The position numbers were made by a program, and so were the translations under genes. Under the pieces are notes generated by a model. It was given only the letters and a program-made list of their open reading frames with translations. It was not told the DNA's origin and did not search any database. Below are positions 33,908 to 43,084 of a stretch of DNA of 64,000 nt, in pieces (within the stretch, counting starts at the first letter, position 1; each line of letters opens with the position of its first letter). Where the stretch lies: positions 372,001 through 436,000 of the forward strand of contig NZ_JAHHZM010000001.1 in assembly GCF_018642165.1 (NCBI RefSeq), given 5' to 3'. The stretch comes from Echinicola shivajiensis. Its GTDB lineage: Bacteria > Bacteroidota > Bacteroidia > Cytophagales > Cyclobacteriaceae.

Positions 33908-34975
33908 ATGGCTTTTGACCTTAATAAAATCTTAAGACCACATATTGCCCAGCTGAAACCTTACTCTTCCGCTAGGGATGAATACTCTGGTAAAGAAGGT
34001 GTGTTTTTAGATGCCAATGAAAATCCTTTTGGCTCTATCACCGCTGATGACTTCAATAGATACCCAGACCCTTATCAGTTTGCCCTAAAGACAAAGATCA
34101 GTGCCATCAAGGATGTCCCTGTAGATCAAATCTTTTTGGGAAATGGAAGTGATGAGGCGATTGATCTATTAATGCGTGCATTTTGTAGACCTGGGCTGGA
34201 CAATATCATTATCCTTCCTCCTACTTACGGCATGTACGAGGTTAGTGCTGAAGTGAATGATATTGCCATCAAAAAGGTAAATCTCACAAAAGACTTTCAG
34301 CTAAGGACTGATGCCATCTTGGATGCAGTGGATGAAAACACCAAAATAATTTTCATTTGCTCTCCCAACAACCCAAGTGGAAACAAAGTAGATCGAGAAG
34401 ATATACTAAAAGTAATCAAGGGTTTTGATGGATTGGTAGTGGTTGATGAAGCCTATATTGATTTCAGTGATGAGCCCAGCTTTACAACAGAGCTCAAAAA
34501 TTATCCAAACCTCCTGGTCATGCAGACCTTCTCCAAAGCTTGGGGACTGGCATCTTTGAGGCTGGGAATGGCCTTTGCTTCTGAGGAAATTACCAAGATC
34601 ATCAATAAAATTAAACCTCCTTACAATATTAGTGGTCTGACCCAAGAGACTGTTTTAGCAGCTATTGATGACACTGATAAGATGAAGAAAATGGTCGCTG
34701 AGATCATGGAGGAAAGAGATTTCCTTCAGAAGGCTTTTGAAAAGATGGATTTGATCAAAAAAATCTATCCAAGTCATGCCAATTTCCTTTTGGTCGAAGT
34801 ACCTGCTGCCAAAAAGACCTATGACTACTTAATTGAAAATCAAATCATCGTTAGAGACAGATCAAAGGTGGTGCTTTGCAATGAATGCCTAAGGATTTCT
34901 GTTGGAACAAGGGCAGAAAACGAGCGACTGCTAGAGGCTTTGCAGCAATGCCCAGCTGAATTGGCAACTGCATAA
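33908..34975 (+). CDS. hisC: histidinol-phosphate aminotransferase
   Basis: 355 residues, PLP fold type I. DANENPFGS, FLGNGSDEAIDLLMRAF, FICSPNNPSGN, VVDEAYIDFS and the PLP-lysine motif QTFSKAWGLASLRLG are all present, with the C-terminal LRISVGTRAENE Arg. It converts imidazole-acetol phosphate to histidinol phosphate. It begins 2 bases after hisD. Confidence 0.97.
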   Translation: MAFDLNKILRPHIAQLKPYSSARDEYSGKEGVFLDANENPFGSITADDFNRYPDPYQFALKTKISAIKDVPVDQIFLGNGSDEAIDLLMRAFCRPGLDNIIILPPTYGMYEVSAEVNDIAIKKVNLTKDFQLRTDAILDAVDENTKIIFICSPNNPSGNKVDREDILKVIKGFDGLVVVDEAYIDFSDEPSFTTELKNYPNLLVMQTFSKAWGLASLRLGMAFASEEITKIINKIKPPYNISGLTQETVLAAIDDTDKMKKMVAEIMEERDFLQKAFEKMDLIKKIYPSHANFLLVEVPAAKKTYDYLIENQIIVRDRSKVVLCNECLRISVGTRAENERLLEALQQCPAELATA

Positions 34976-35025
34976 ACAAACGATTATTCCAATTGGCCAT
35001 GCGCCAATAATAACCATAGACGAAA

Positions 35026-36123
35026 ATGAAAAAAGTATTATTTATAGATAGAGATGGCACCATTATCAAGGAGCCACCAGTGGATTTTCAGGTAGATAGC
35101 CTTGAAAAACTGGAATTCTATCCAAAAGCCATTTCAAACCTAAGGAAGATAGCTGAAGAAACCGATTATGAATTGGTCATGGTTACCAATCAGGATGGTT
35201 TGGGCACAGATTCATTCCCAGAGGACACCTTCTGGCCTGCTCAGTTCAAGATGTTAAAAACCTTGGAAGAGGAAGGGGTGATTTTTTCTGACATCCATAT
35301 TGACAAGACTTTTGAGCATGAGAATGCGCCTACCAGAAAGCCAAGAACAGGCTTATTAACCAAATATCTGGAAGGTGAATATGACTTGGCCAATTCCTAT
35401 GTTATTGGTGACCGTAAAACAGATATCCAATTAGCTCAGAATCTAGGTACGCAAGCCATCTTTATTGGAGAAGAAGCTGCTGAAGGTGCCGCTTTGTCCA
35501 CTGGCTCTTGGGATGAAATCTATGAATTTTTAAGACTACCTGCCCGAAAAGCTTCAGTTGAAAGAAGTACTTCTGAAACCCAAATCAGCATCAGTGTAAA
35601 CTTGGATGGTTCAGGTAAATGCGATATTGACACGGGCCTGCCTTTCTTTGACCATATGCTAGAGCAATTAGGCAAACACGGAGGAACGGATTTGACTATC
35701 AAGGTAAATGGTGACCTTCATATAGATGAACACCACACCATTGAAGATACCGCTTTGGCACTGGGTGAAGCTTACCTTAAGGCCCTAGGGGACAAAAAGG
35801 GCATATACCGATATGGTTTCCTTTTACCAATGGATGATGTGCTTGCACAGGTGGCCATTGACTTTGGAGGAAGGCCCTGGATGATGTGGGAGGCGGAATT
35901 TAACCGTGAAAAAATCGGAGATATGCCTACTGAAATGTTCTATCACTTCTTCAAGTCTTTCAGCGACACTTCCAAGTGCAACCTGAATATCAAAGCAGAA
36001 GGAAATAATGAGCATCATAAAATTGAAGCCATCTTCAAGGGCTTGGCAAGGGCCATCAAGATGGCAGTTAAAAGAGATATAGCTGCCTTGAACCAACTTC
36101 CAAGTACCAAGGGAGTATTATAA
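35026..36123 (+). CDS. hisB: bifunctional histidinol-phosphatase / imidazoleglycerol-phosphate dehydratase
   Basis: 365 residues in two parts. Residues 1-165 are a HAD-type phosphatase (FIDRDGTI with nucleophile Asp8, [21 protein letters not shown]). Residues 170-365 are IGP dehydratase ([70 protein letters not shown]) with the metal-binding His motifs. The fusion matches the E. coli arrangement and also occurs in Bacteroidota. A terminator follows directly, so hisH, hisA, hisF and hisI are not in this unit. Confidence 0.97.
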   Translation: MKKVLFIDRDGTIIKEPPVDFQVDSLEKLEFYPKAISNLRKIAEETDYELVMVTNQDGLGTDSFPEDTFWPAQFKMLKTLEEEGVIFSDIHIDKTFEHENAPTRKPRTGLLTKYLEGEYDLANSYVIGDRKTDIQLAQNLGTQAIFIGEEAAEGAALSTGSWDEIYEFLRLPARKASVERSTSETQISISVNLDGSGKCDIDTGLPFFDHMLEQLGKHGGTDLTIKVNGDLHIDEHHTIEDTALALGEAYLKALGDKKGIYRYGFLLPMDDVLAQVAIDFGGRPWMMWEAEFNREKIGDMPTEMFYHFFKSFSDTSKCNLNIKAEGNNEHHKIEAIFKGLARAIKMAVKRDIAALNQLPSTKGVL

Positions 36124-36146
36124 AAAAACGCTTATTTAATTCACAT

Positions 36147-36178
36147 AAAAAAGGCTTTCCGGTTGGAAAGCCTTTTTT
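36147..36178. terminator. bidirectional terminator between hisB and the globin-like lipoprotein
   Basis: AAAAAAGGCTTTCC, GGTT loop, GGAAAGCCTTTTTT: an 8-bp GC-containing stem with A-run before and T-run after. It can end both the his operon and the leftward lipoprotein operon. Confidence 0.9.
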
Positions 36179-36201
36179 GATATCTAATCTGAGTATAAAT
36201 A

Positions 36202-37266
36202 TTAAGAACCTTGAATAATAGCTCCTTTTAGCCCTTCGCTGGTCAACAAGCCACCGAATTCACCAATAATCGATTCTGGCACCCCTTTATTAGTAGCTGC
36301 TTCAACAACTGCAGTAATAAACAAATCGTAATCTGCTGCAGTTATTTTACCGGTCATTCTAGGATTTACATCAGGATTGTGTGCATCAGCCATATTCATA
36401 CCACTGTAAGTAATATTGGTTGAACCGATAGATTGTGCCAACAGGTCACTAAAATTACCGACTAAAGCTGTAAATCCAGAAAAATCCTGAGCACCAACTT
36501 CTGCTAATAATACAGGGAAATAAGGCTGAAGATTATCATATTTACCTCCCTCATTTGTTGCAATCACCAATACTGTTTCGGTCACCACTGCCTGCAAAGG
36601 AAGATATCCTGCTTCAACCATATTTCCATTACCATCATCTACCATCACAGTACCACCTAAACGCGTATAAAGATCGATCATGGTTCCATCTTCACGCTGG
36701 ACGATATCCGCTTTGGTAGAACCTAAAAGATCTCCTACAGGACCCAAAATATCCGCACTACCAAATCCAGCTTCCGTAGCCGCCTGTACCACTGCCTCCA
36801 CGAATAAATCGAAATCATCACTATCGATCATACCGTTCATTCTATCATTTTTAGTAGGATCATGCGCATCAGCCATGCTCATCCCTGAATAGGTGAAATT
36901 TTCTGCACCAGTAGATTCCGCCAATAGGTCTGTAAAATCTTTCACTAAAGCAGTAAAGCCTGAATAATCACTGGCTCCCACCTCGGCCAAAAGCACATTA
37001 AAATAGGGCCTTATACTTGCGTATTTATCATCAGTAGCAATAGTTAGCACTGTACCCGTAACCACTGTTCTAAGGTTTAGATAACCTTGTTCGATCATCT
37101 GGCCATTATTATCTGGGTCAGCTACCATGGTCTCACCGCCCAGTTTGGTAGCATAGAAAGAATCATCTACCTCGGGTGGCATCACATCATCATCATCCTT
37201 ACAGGATGAAAATACTACCAAAGTCATCAGTAGCATATAGGCCATCAATTGATTTAGTTTTTTCAT
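36202..37266 (-). CDS. lipoprotein with two tandem truncated-globin-like domains
   Basis: 354 residues, lipobox VFSSCKDDDD (Cys22). Two repeats of about 150 residues span roughly 37-190 and 197-350. The second opens LYTRLGG, and both contain GFTALV..F.DLLA followed by YSGM.MADAH and DFDLFVEAVV or DYDLFITAVV. This block order matches group I truncated haemoglobins, in which the His of the AH motif is the proximal haem ligand (here His135 and His296). The usual distal B10 Tyr seems absent and each repeat carries an insertion. Likely a membrane-anchored extracytoplasmic haem or ligand-binding protein; haem binding is inferred. It follows a small membrane-protein gene by 27 bases. Confidence 0.7.
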   Translation of the reverse strand: MKKLNQLMAYMLLMTLVVFSSCKDDDDVMPPEVDDSFYATKLGGETMVADPDNNGQMIEQGYLNLRTVVTGTVLTIATDDKYASIRPYFNVLLAEVGASDYSGFTALVKDFTDLLAESTGAENFTYSGMSMADAHDPTKNDRMNGMIDSDDFDLFVEAVVQAATEAGFGSADILGPVGDLLGSTKADIVQREDGTMIDLYTRLGGTVMVDDGNGNMVEAGYLPLQAVVTETVLVIATNEGGKYDNLQPYFPVLLAEVGAQDFSGFTALVGNFSDLLAQSIGSTNITYSGMNMADAHNPDVNPRMTGKITAADYDLFITAVVEAATNKGVPESIIGEFGGLLTSEGLKGAIIQGS

Positions 37267-37293
37267 TTTTCTTAAGGTTTATGTAATAAAATA

Positions 37294-37716
37294 TTAGTTA
37301 GTAAAAAGGTTTTCGAAATAGCTCTCCACCATATAGGTCAATGATTTCTTGTCAATAGCAGGACAACTTGCCGCCAACTGTTCTTCGCTAGGCTGAAAAA
37401 GTGTTGATTGAAGCTGATAATCCTTGTTCAAGTTGTCCACCAAATCATGAGGATTATGTTGCTTGCGATCATATAGGACAATCAAATAATCAGAGGTCCT
37501 ATTGATCCTGACATCCCGCATACCTTCTATTTCCAAAAGCTCAGTCTTGATCTCCTCCATCTTCAATGAGTCCATATCCTCGTTAAAGTCAATTTGACTC
37601 ATGGCCCAATTTGGCCCTTTTGGCCTGTCATTGGTCACCAAATAAATATGAACAGCCAAGGTGGCCACCAAAATGACCACCAATGCAACTGTTCCGATTA
37701 AAATTTTCTTGATCAT
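37294..37716 (-). CDS. membrane-anchored small protein of unknown function
   Basis: 140 residues. An N-terminal membrane helix (about 4-28) precedes an extracytoplasmic domain. KTELLEIEGMRDVRINRTSD, YLIVLYDRKQ and PHDLVDNLNK recall the beta-alpha-beta pattern of heavy-metal-associated domains, but the CxxC metal site is missing; one Cys lies in SCPAID near residue 121. First gene of a two-gene unit with the double-globin lipoprotein, so the two may act together outside the cytoplasm. Function unknown. Confidence 0.6.
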   Translation of the reverse strand: MIKKILIGTVALVVILVATLAVHIYLVTNDRPKGPNWAMSQIDFNEDMDSLKMEEIKTELLEIEGMRDVRINRTSDYLIVLYDRKQHNPHDLVDNLNKDYQLQSTLFQPSEEQLAASCPAIDKKSLTYMVESYFENLFTN

Positions 37717-37800
37717 GGTTCTTTTGTTTAACAGTTAATTCAAAACCATATACGACCTGTCTATTGCAGCTGGATTGCCGAGGTTCAAAAAAACTTTCAA

Positions 37801-37828
37801 TTGCTATTGATTAAAAACACCTATTTTG
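37801..37828 (+). promoter_or_regulatory. candidate promoter of the TPR lipoprotein gene
   Basis: TTG (37801-37803), 18-base spacer, TATTTTG (37822-37828): a near match to TTTG-N19-TAnnTTTG, one base short in the -7 box, 27 bases before the ATG. Confidence 0.4.
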
Positions 37829-37854
37829 TTAGTTTTATAACTAAACTATTAACT

Positions 37855-38640
37855 ATGAAAAATTTAGCCCCATTTTTATTGCTCTTGCTTTTTTCATCCT
37901 GCCAAGGGAATTTTGAAAAGGCCAATCGATATTATACCAACCAGCAATTTGAGGCTGCTATATCAGAGCTCAACTGGTTATTGTTTATGAAGATGTCAGA
38001 TACCCAAGCCATACAACTCAGGGCCATGAGTCATGAAGCCTTGGAAGAATATGAAAAGGCATTGACAGATTATAAACGAATCCTACAATTGGCTCCACAT
38101 GACCCACAGGCATTAGCAGGAATGGGCAAAGTCTATTGGGAATTGGAAGAGTATAAACAAGCTGAAAGACATTTCTTATTGGCAGCAAAGGAAGACCCTA
38201 AAAATGTAGAACTGCTAATTATGCTAGGTAGATCCATGATCAAGAACGAAAATTATAAATCAGCCGAGGATTTCCTTTTTGAGGCAAAAAAACTTGACCC
38301 CAAAAATGCTTCCATTTACTTCTATAGAGGAATAGTTCAAGCCCACCTTGGAGATGCCTGGACAGCTGCTTCCCAATTTAACATGTACATCATGTACTCG
38401 GGCGACAACATGACGGCCTATTATAACAGAGGCCTGGCTTATATGAGAATGGGCATGCTGGATTGGGCGACAGAGGACTTTGACAGGGTATTAAAAAGTC
38501 AGCCCAAACATTATAACGCACTTGCACGAAGAGCCATTTGCCAAATGGAAATCAACCCTAGCCAGTCCTGCCAAGACCTAAGACTAGCCGCAAAACATGG
38601 AAGTGAATATGCCAAAGATAACTTGGACAAATGTTTCTAA
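37855..38640 (+). CDS. TPR-repeat lipoprotein
   Basis: 261 residues from ATG 37855, where MKNLAPFLLLLLFSSCQG gives a lipoprotein signal; an upstream TTG start would put 18 residues before it and overlap the predicted promoter. Successive 34-residue TPR units fill the rest (ALEEYEKALTDYKRILQLAP, ALAGMGKVYWELEEYKQAER, AYYNRGLAYMRMGMLDWATE). A periplasm-facing scaffold for protein interactions; partners unknown. The last 25 residues (CQDLRLAAKHGSEYAKDNLD) are Sel1-like. Confidence 0.88.
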   Translation: MKNLAPFLLLLLFSSCQGNFEKANRYYTNQQFEAAISELNWLLFMKMSDTQAIQLRAMSHEALEEYEKALTDYKRILQLAPHDPQALAGMGKVYWELEEYKQAERHFLLAAKEDPKNVELLIMLGRSMIKNENYKSAEDFLFEAKKLDPKNASIYFYRGIVQAHLGDAWTAASQFNMYIMYSGDNMTAYYNRGLAYMRMGMLDWATEDFDRVLKSQPKHYNALARRAICQMEINPSQSCQDLRLAAKHGSEYAKDNLDKCF

Positions 38641-38715
38641 TTTCTACTCATTGCGGATTTTTTACGTTTAACTATGTAATTAATCGCTTTAAGTCCTATT
38701 TTTGGGACTTGCAAT

Positions 38716-39477
38716 ATGAATCACAAGAAGTTAGTCATCATACCTACCTTTAACGAAAAGGAAAATATCCATGACATCATCATGGCTGTCATGGATTTAG
38801 CTGGGCATTTTGAGGTTTTGATCATTGATGACAATTCCCCTGATGGTACTGCGGGAATTGTTAAAGACCTCCAGCAATCCTTTGAAAGTAGGATCCACCT
38901 CATAGAAAGAAAGGGAAAACTAGGCTTGGGAACAGCCTATATAACTGGTTTCAAGTATGCCCTTGAGAAGGATTATGATTATATCTTTGAAATGGATGCT
39001 GATTTTTCCCATAATCCCAAAGACCTGATCAGATTGTATGAGTCATGCGCTATAGATGGTTTTGATTTGACTATTGGGTCAAGATATATTAAGGGAGTGA
39101 ATGTGGTCAATTGGCCGATGGGCAGGGTTTTAATGTCCTATTTTGCCAGTGTATATGTGCAGTTCATTACAGGCTTACCTATTAAAGATACCACTGCTGG
39201 GTTTAAATGTTACCACAGAAGTGTCTTGGAAGGGATCAAGCTGGATAAAATCAAATTTGTAGGCTATGCATTCCAGATCGAAATGAAATTCACCGCTTGG
39301 AAGTTGGGTTATAAAATCACGGAAATCCCTATCATCTTCACCGATAGAACCAAAGGAACTTCCAAAATGTCCACTCATATTTTTAAGGAGGCGGTATTAG
39401 GAGTAATCTATATGAAATTCAAAAGCCTGTTCAGCCCTTATAAACGGGCAAAGATTAGTCAAAGCGAATTGCTTTAA
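38716..39477 (+). CDS. family 2 glycosyltransferase, polyprenol-phosphate mannose synthase-like
   Basis: 253 residues without membrane segments. VIIPTFNEKENI, IIDDNSPDGTAGIV, ERKGKLGLGTAYITGF, FEMDADFSHNP (the DxD-type site) and the C-terminal FTDRTKGTSKMS match dolichol/polyprenol monophosphomannose synthases. It would transfer a hexose from a nucleotide sugar to a polyprenyl phosphate at the inner membrane, for later use in surface glycans or protein glycosylation. Its last 23 bases overlap the end of the convergent permease gene. Confidence 0.9.
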   Translation: MNHKKLVIIPTFNEKENIHDIIMAVMDLAGHFEVLIIDDNSPDGTAGIVKDLQQSFESRIHLIERKGKLGLGTAYITGFKYALEKDYDYIFEMDADFSHNPKDLIRLYESCAIDGFDLTIGSRYIKGVNVVNWPMGRVLMSYFASVYVQFITGLPIKDTTAGFKCYHRSVLEGIKLDKIKFVGYAFQIEMKFTAWKLGYKITEIPIIFTDRTKGTSKMSTHIFKEAVLGVIYMKFKSLFSPYKRAKISQSELL

Positions 39478-40675
39478 TAGGCTGAACATTACTGATCACC
39501 ATGGCCGGTATAAACAATACCAAGCTAGTGATCACCAAAACCAATATATTGATACCCACAATTACCGCCCAATTCCATTGGATAGGCACAAAGCTCATAT
39601 AATAATTTTCAGGATCTAGGCCAATAAACCTGGTCACATACTGAACCCAAGCAAAGCCCAATCCTATCAAATTACCTATTAGCATTCCCCTGCCAATTAT
39701 CCTTATCCCGTTCCAAACAAAAATCCTTCTGATATGTCTATTAGCACTTCCCAAGGCCTTCAACATCCCTATCATCTGGGTCCGCTCCATGATAAGGATA
39801 AAAAGGATAGCGATCATATTAAAAGAAGCCACAAAAAGGATTAGGCCCAAAAACACATAAACATTATTGTTCAATAATTTAAGCCAGTCAAAAATCTGGA
39901 TAAACTTATCGGTCACCTTATCCACTTTAAGGTCATAATCAATCATTCGGTACAAGGCCTCATTTTTCTCATCAATCTCTTCGGGATTTTTCAAAAACAC
40001 TTCAAAACCACCTACCATATCATCTTCCCAACCATTGAGGTTTCGAATATTCTGAATATCCCCGATAATCATTTTATCATCAAAATCCTCCAAATAAGTT
40101 TCATATATCCCAACAATCTCTAGCCTTCTATACCTAGGCGGATCTTGTACAAAATACATGGTCACCTTGTCCCCTATTCCCAGCAATAGCTTGTCCGCTA
40201 TTTTTCTACTTAGCAGCACTTCATAAGAGGTAGAACCATCTTCCTTAAAATCAATAAACCTTCCCTCCACTATGGAAGGCTCAAAAGCCTCTTGGTCAAA
40301 ATTCTCACCTACACCTTTGAGCAGCACCCCCTGAACTTCCTCATCCCCTTTTAGTAAGCCTGGCTTAAAGGCATATTCCTGCACATGCTTAATGAAGTCA
40401 TAGTCCTTATAATGGGTATAAAACTGGCTGGTTTTACTGGATGGATATTCCTCAAAGGCATTGTTTGAAGTGAATTTATGAACCTGATAATGACCAGTAA
40501 ATGAAAAAACCTTTTCGGAAACCACCTGCTGAAAACCTCCTAAAATCAAAAATGAAATTATCAGTATGGATAGACCAATGGCAATACTGGCTACTGCAAT
40601 GCGATGGATGGTTCCGGTAAATCCGCCTGTTCTTTTAAAGCTAATTCTTTTGGCAATGAAGTAGGAAAGGTTCAA
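39455..40675 (-). CDS. ABC transporter permease, FtsX/LolC-E type
   Basis: 406 residues. A first membrane helix (about 25-48, IAVASIAIGLSILIISFLIL) is followed by a large extracytoplasmic MacB-like domain (about 50-270). Three more helices follow (about 275-300, 325-350 and 370-400), the plan of FtsX-domain permeases; EYPSSKTSQFYTH and the FVPIQWNWAVIVGINILVLV end resemble LolC/LolE proteins for lipoprotein release. No ATPase gene is next to it. It diverges from the NamZ gene and converges on the glycosyltransferase with a 23-base overlap. Confidence 0.88.
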   Translation of the reverse strand: MNLSYFIAKRISFKRTGGFTGTIHRIAVASIAIGLSILIISFLILGGFQQVVSEKVFSFTGHYQVHKFTSNNAFEEYPSSKTSQFYTHYKDYDFIKHVQEYAFKPGLLKGDEEVQGVLLKGVGENFDQEAFEPSIVEGRFIDFKEDGSTSYEVLLSRKIADKLLLGIGDKVTMYFVQDPPRYRRLEIVGIYETYLEDFDDKMIIGDIQNIRNLNGWEDDMVGGFEVFLKNPEEIDEKNEALYRMIDYDLKVDKVTDKFIQIFDWLKLLNNNVYVFLGLILFVASFNMIAILFILIMERTQMIGMLKALGSANRHIRRIFVWNGIRIIGRGMLIGNLIGLGFAWVQYVTRFIGLDPENYYMSFVPIQWNWAVIVGINILVLVITSLVLFIPAMVISNVQPIKAIRFD

Positions 40676-40715
40676 TGAAGTGTTTTATTTTGTTAAGATT
40701 CTAATGCAAATTAAT

Positions 40716-41927
40716 ATGAAGCAGTTAAAATTAATACTTCTATTGACTTTTTTAGTTGGTAGCCTTGCATATTGCAAAAGCCGGTCAAATGAAAATGCAG
40801 AAAATCAGCAGGAAAGCGAAAAGGAAGCTGCTACCATTTTGCCAGCAGCCGATCAGCCCGAAATCTATCTGCCTCTGCTTAAAGGAAAGCGGGTTGGGCT
40901 AGTAGCCAACCAAACCAGTGTTTTGACCCAAATGGACAATCAGCACTTAGCAGACTTTCTTTTATCCCAAGGCATCAAGATTCAAAAAATCTTTGCTCCG
41001 GAACATGGGTTTCGAGGAACGGCTGATGCCGGGGAGCATATAAAAAATGATATTGATAAGGAAACTGGCATTCCAGTAATTTCCCTTTATGGAAATAATA
41101 AAAAACCCACACCGGAAGTTCTGAGCGATATAGATATTCTATTATTTGATTTTCAAGATGTGGGGCTGAGATTTTACACTTATATCAGCACCATGCATTA
41201 TGTTATGGAAGCTTGCGCAGAACAAAACAAACCTCTTATCATCATGGACCGTCCCAACCCAAATGGAGATTATATCGATGGTCCTGTTTTGGACCCGAAG
41301 TTCAAGAGCTTTGTAGGCATGCACCCTATACCTGTAGTACATGGACTAAGTATGGGTGAGCTTGCTCAAATGATCAATGGAGAAGGTTGGTTAAAAGGAG
41401 GCATCAAAGCAGATATTACTGTAGTTCCTGTAGCCAACTGGGACCACAGCATGCATTATTCCTTGCCTATCAAGCCATCCCCAAATCTTCCAAATGATGT
41501 TTCCATTAGACTTTACCCTTCACTTTGCTTTTTTGAGGGGACTGATATCAGTGTAGGAAGGGGGACTCATTATCCTTTTCAGGTTTATGGTGCACCAGAT
41601 CCAAAATATGGAGATTTCACCTTTACCCCTGTCAGTATAGATGGCATGAGTAAGCATCCACCACATGAGGGTAAAAAATGCTATGGTACTGATTTGAGGA
41701 ACACTCCGCTCTCCCATCAGTTCACATTACAGTACCTTTTGGAGATGTACCAAAAATCAGGCTTGAATGCCAAATTCTTCAATAATTTCTTCGATAAACT
41801 GGCCGGAACGAACAAATTGAAAGCAGACATCCTTGCGGGCAAATCAGAAGAAGAAATCAAGGCTAGCTGGCAACCAGGTTTGGAAGCCTATAAAGCTATA
41901 AGAGAAAAATACCTACTGTATAAATAA
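40716..41927 (+). CDS. namZ: DUF1343 protein, exo-beta-N-acetylmuramidase (NamZ) family
   Basis: 403 residues from ATG 40716; earlier in-frame starts at 40680 and 40704 only lengthen the tail before the signal peptide. The conserved core includes GKRVGLVANQTSV, IFAPEHGFRGTADAGEH, DIDILLFDFQDVGLRFYTYI, IIMDRPNPNG and SPNLPNDVSIRLYPSLCFFE. This domain removes terminal MurNAc from peptidoglycan fragments outside the cytoplasm. The export signal has a Cys (AYC) that may be lipidated. It precedes fmt by 20 bases. Confidence 0.9.
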   Translation: MKQLKLILLLTFLVGSLAYCKSRSNENAENQQESEKEAATILPAADQPEIYLPLLKGKRVGLVANQTSVLTQMDNQHLADFLLSQGIKIQKIFAPEHGFRGTADAGEHIKNDIDKETGIPVISLYGNNKKPTPEVLSDIDILLFDFQDVGLRFYTYISTMHYVMEACAEQNKPLIIMDRPNPNGDYIDGPVLDPKFKSFVGMHPIPVVHGLSMGELAQMINGEGWLKGGIKADITVVPVANWDHSMHYSLPIKPSPNLPNDVSIRLYPSLCFFEGTDISVGRGTHYPFQVYGAPDPKYGDFTFTPVSIDGMSKHPPHEGKKCYGTDLRNTPLSHQFTLQYLLEMYQKSGLNAKFFNNFFDKLAGTNKLKADILAGKSEEEIKASWQPGLEAYKAIREKYLLYK

Positions 41928-41947
41928 GCAGGAAAAGTAAAAACATA

Positions 41948-42868
41948 ATGAATAAAGATCTTCGCATCATCTATATGGGCACGCCAGATTTCGCCGTGCC
42001 ATCCTTAGAGATTTTAGTAGAAAATGGCTGGAATGTAGTGGCAGTAGTTACTGCTCCAGATAAGCCAAAAGGCAGGGGCCAGAAGCTTATCCCTTCTCCT
42101 GTAAAAGAAGCTGCTTTGAAGCATAATATCCCTGTTCTCCAGCCGACCAACTTAAAGAACCCGGATTTCTTGGAGGAGCTAAGAAGTTATCAGGCCGATA
42201 TACAAGTAGTAGTTGCCTTTAGAATGCTTCCCGAATCAGTTTGGAGTATGCCTCCAAGGGGAACTTTCAACCTCCATGCATCTCTGCTGCCCAATTACCG
42301 GGGAGCTGCACCAATCAACTGGGCCATTATCAACGGAGAAAAGGAAACCGGTGTCACTACCTTTTTCCTGAAACATGAAATAGATACAGGAAGTATCATT
42401 TTCCAAGAAAAGGAAGCTATCCAGCCAGAGGACAACATTGGCAGTCTCTATGAAAAATTAATGAAAAAGGGTTCTAAACTAGTCCTTAAGACTATTGAAG
42501 AAGTCAGCAAGGGAGAAGTCACCACACAAATGCAGGATGAAAGCAAGGCACTGAACCATGCACCCAAAATCTTTAAAGAGACCTGTATGATTGACTGGAA
42601 CCAAAAGGCGGAAAACATCCACAATCTAATCCGTGGGCTGTCTCCTTATCCAGCTGCCTGGACAAGCATTGATGACAAAACCTGTAAAATTTACTCCAGC
42701 GATGTAATAGATGATCTTAAAGGAAAAGCAATTGGAGAGATGGACACAGATAATAAAAAATACCTGCGCTTTCAAACTGCTGAAGGAGCGCTTGAGATCA
42801 AAGAAATCCAGATGCAAGGGAAAAAACGAATGCCAATTGAAGATTTCTTAAGAGGACATAAGTTCTAA
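41948..42868 (+). CDS. fmt: methionyl-tRNA formyltransferase
   Basis: 306 residues. YMGTPDFAVPSLEIL, VVTAPDKPKGRGQKL, the formyl-folate site NLHASLLPNYRGAAPINWAI with catalytic Asn/His, and HEIDTGSII are the family blocks. The C-terminal oligonucleotide-binding-like domain runs from about 205. It formylates initiator Met-tRNA. It follows namZ closely and ends at a terminator. Confidence 0.96.
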   Translation: MNKDLRIIYMGTPDFAVPSLEILVENGWNVVAVVTAPDKPKGRGQKLIPSPVKEAALKHNIPVLQPTNLKNPDFLEELRSYQADIQVVVAFRMLPESVWSMPPRGTFNLHASLLPNYRGAAPINWAIINGEKETGVTTFFLKHEIDTGSIIFQEKEAIQPEDNIGSLYEKLMKKGSKLVLKTIEEVSKGEVTTQMQDESKALNHAPKIFKETCMIDWNQKAENIHNLIRGLSPYPAAWTSIDDKTCKIYSSDVIDDLKGKAIGEMDTDNKKYLRFQTAEGALEIKEIQMQGKKRMPIEDFLRGHKF

Positions 42869-42917
42869 AAGACAAATATTAGAATCATAAACCAATTATT
42901 TTTATTGTTTTTAAAAG

Positions 42918-42947
42918 CGGTGTTTCATATTAGAAGCACCGTTTTTT
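42918..42947 (+). terminator. intrinsic terminator after fmt
   Basis: CGGTGTTTC pairs with GAAGCACCG (9 bp with one G-U, ATATTA loop), then six T. Confidence 0.88.
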
Positions 42948-43084
42948 ATTTTATATCCTAACCCAGCACCTTTACTTGCTCACCCAAAGGGGTAACCAAC
43001 TATCCCAACGCACCAATACCCACTCATTACTAGCCACTTAAAATAATTTTGGGTATTTTTATATAAGACAAAACTCCCTCAGTC

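Noticed and set aside
38697-38704. TATTTTTG as promoter of the glycosyltransferase
   Set aside because: It lies only 12 bases before the start codon and also forms the loop of an AGTCC/GGGACT hairpin; no -33 box.
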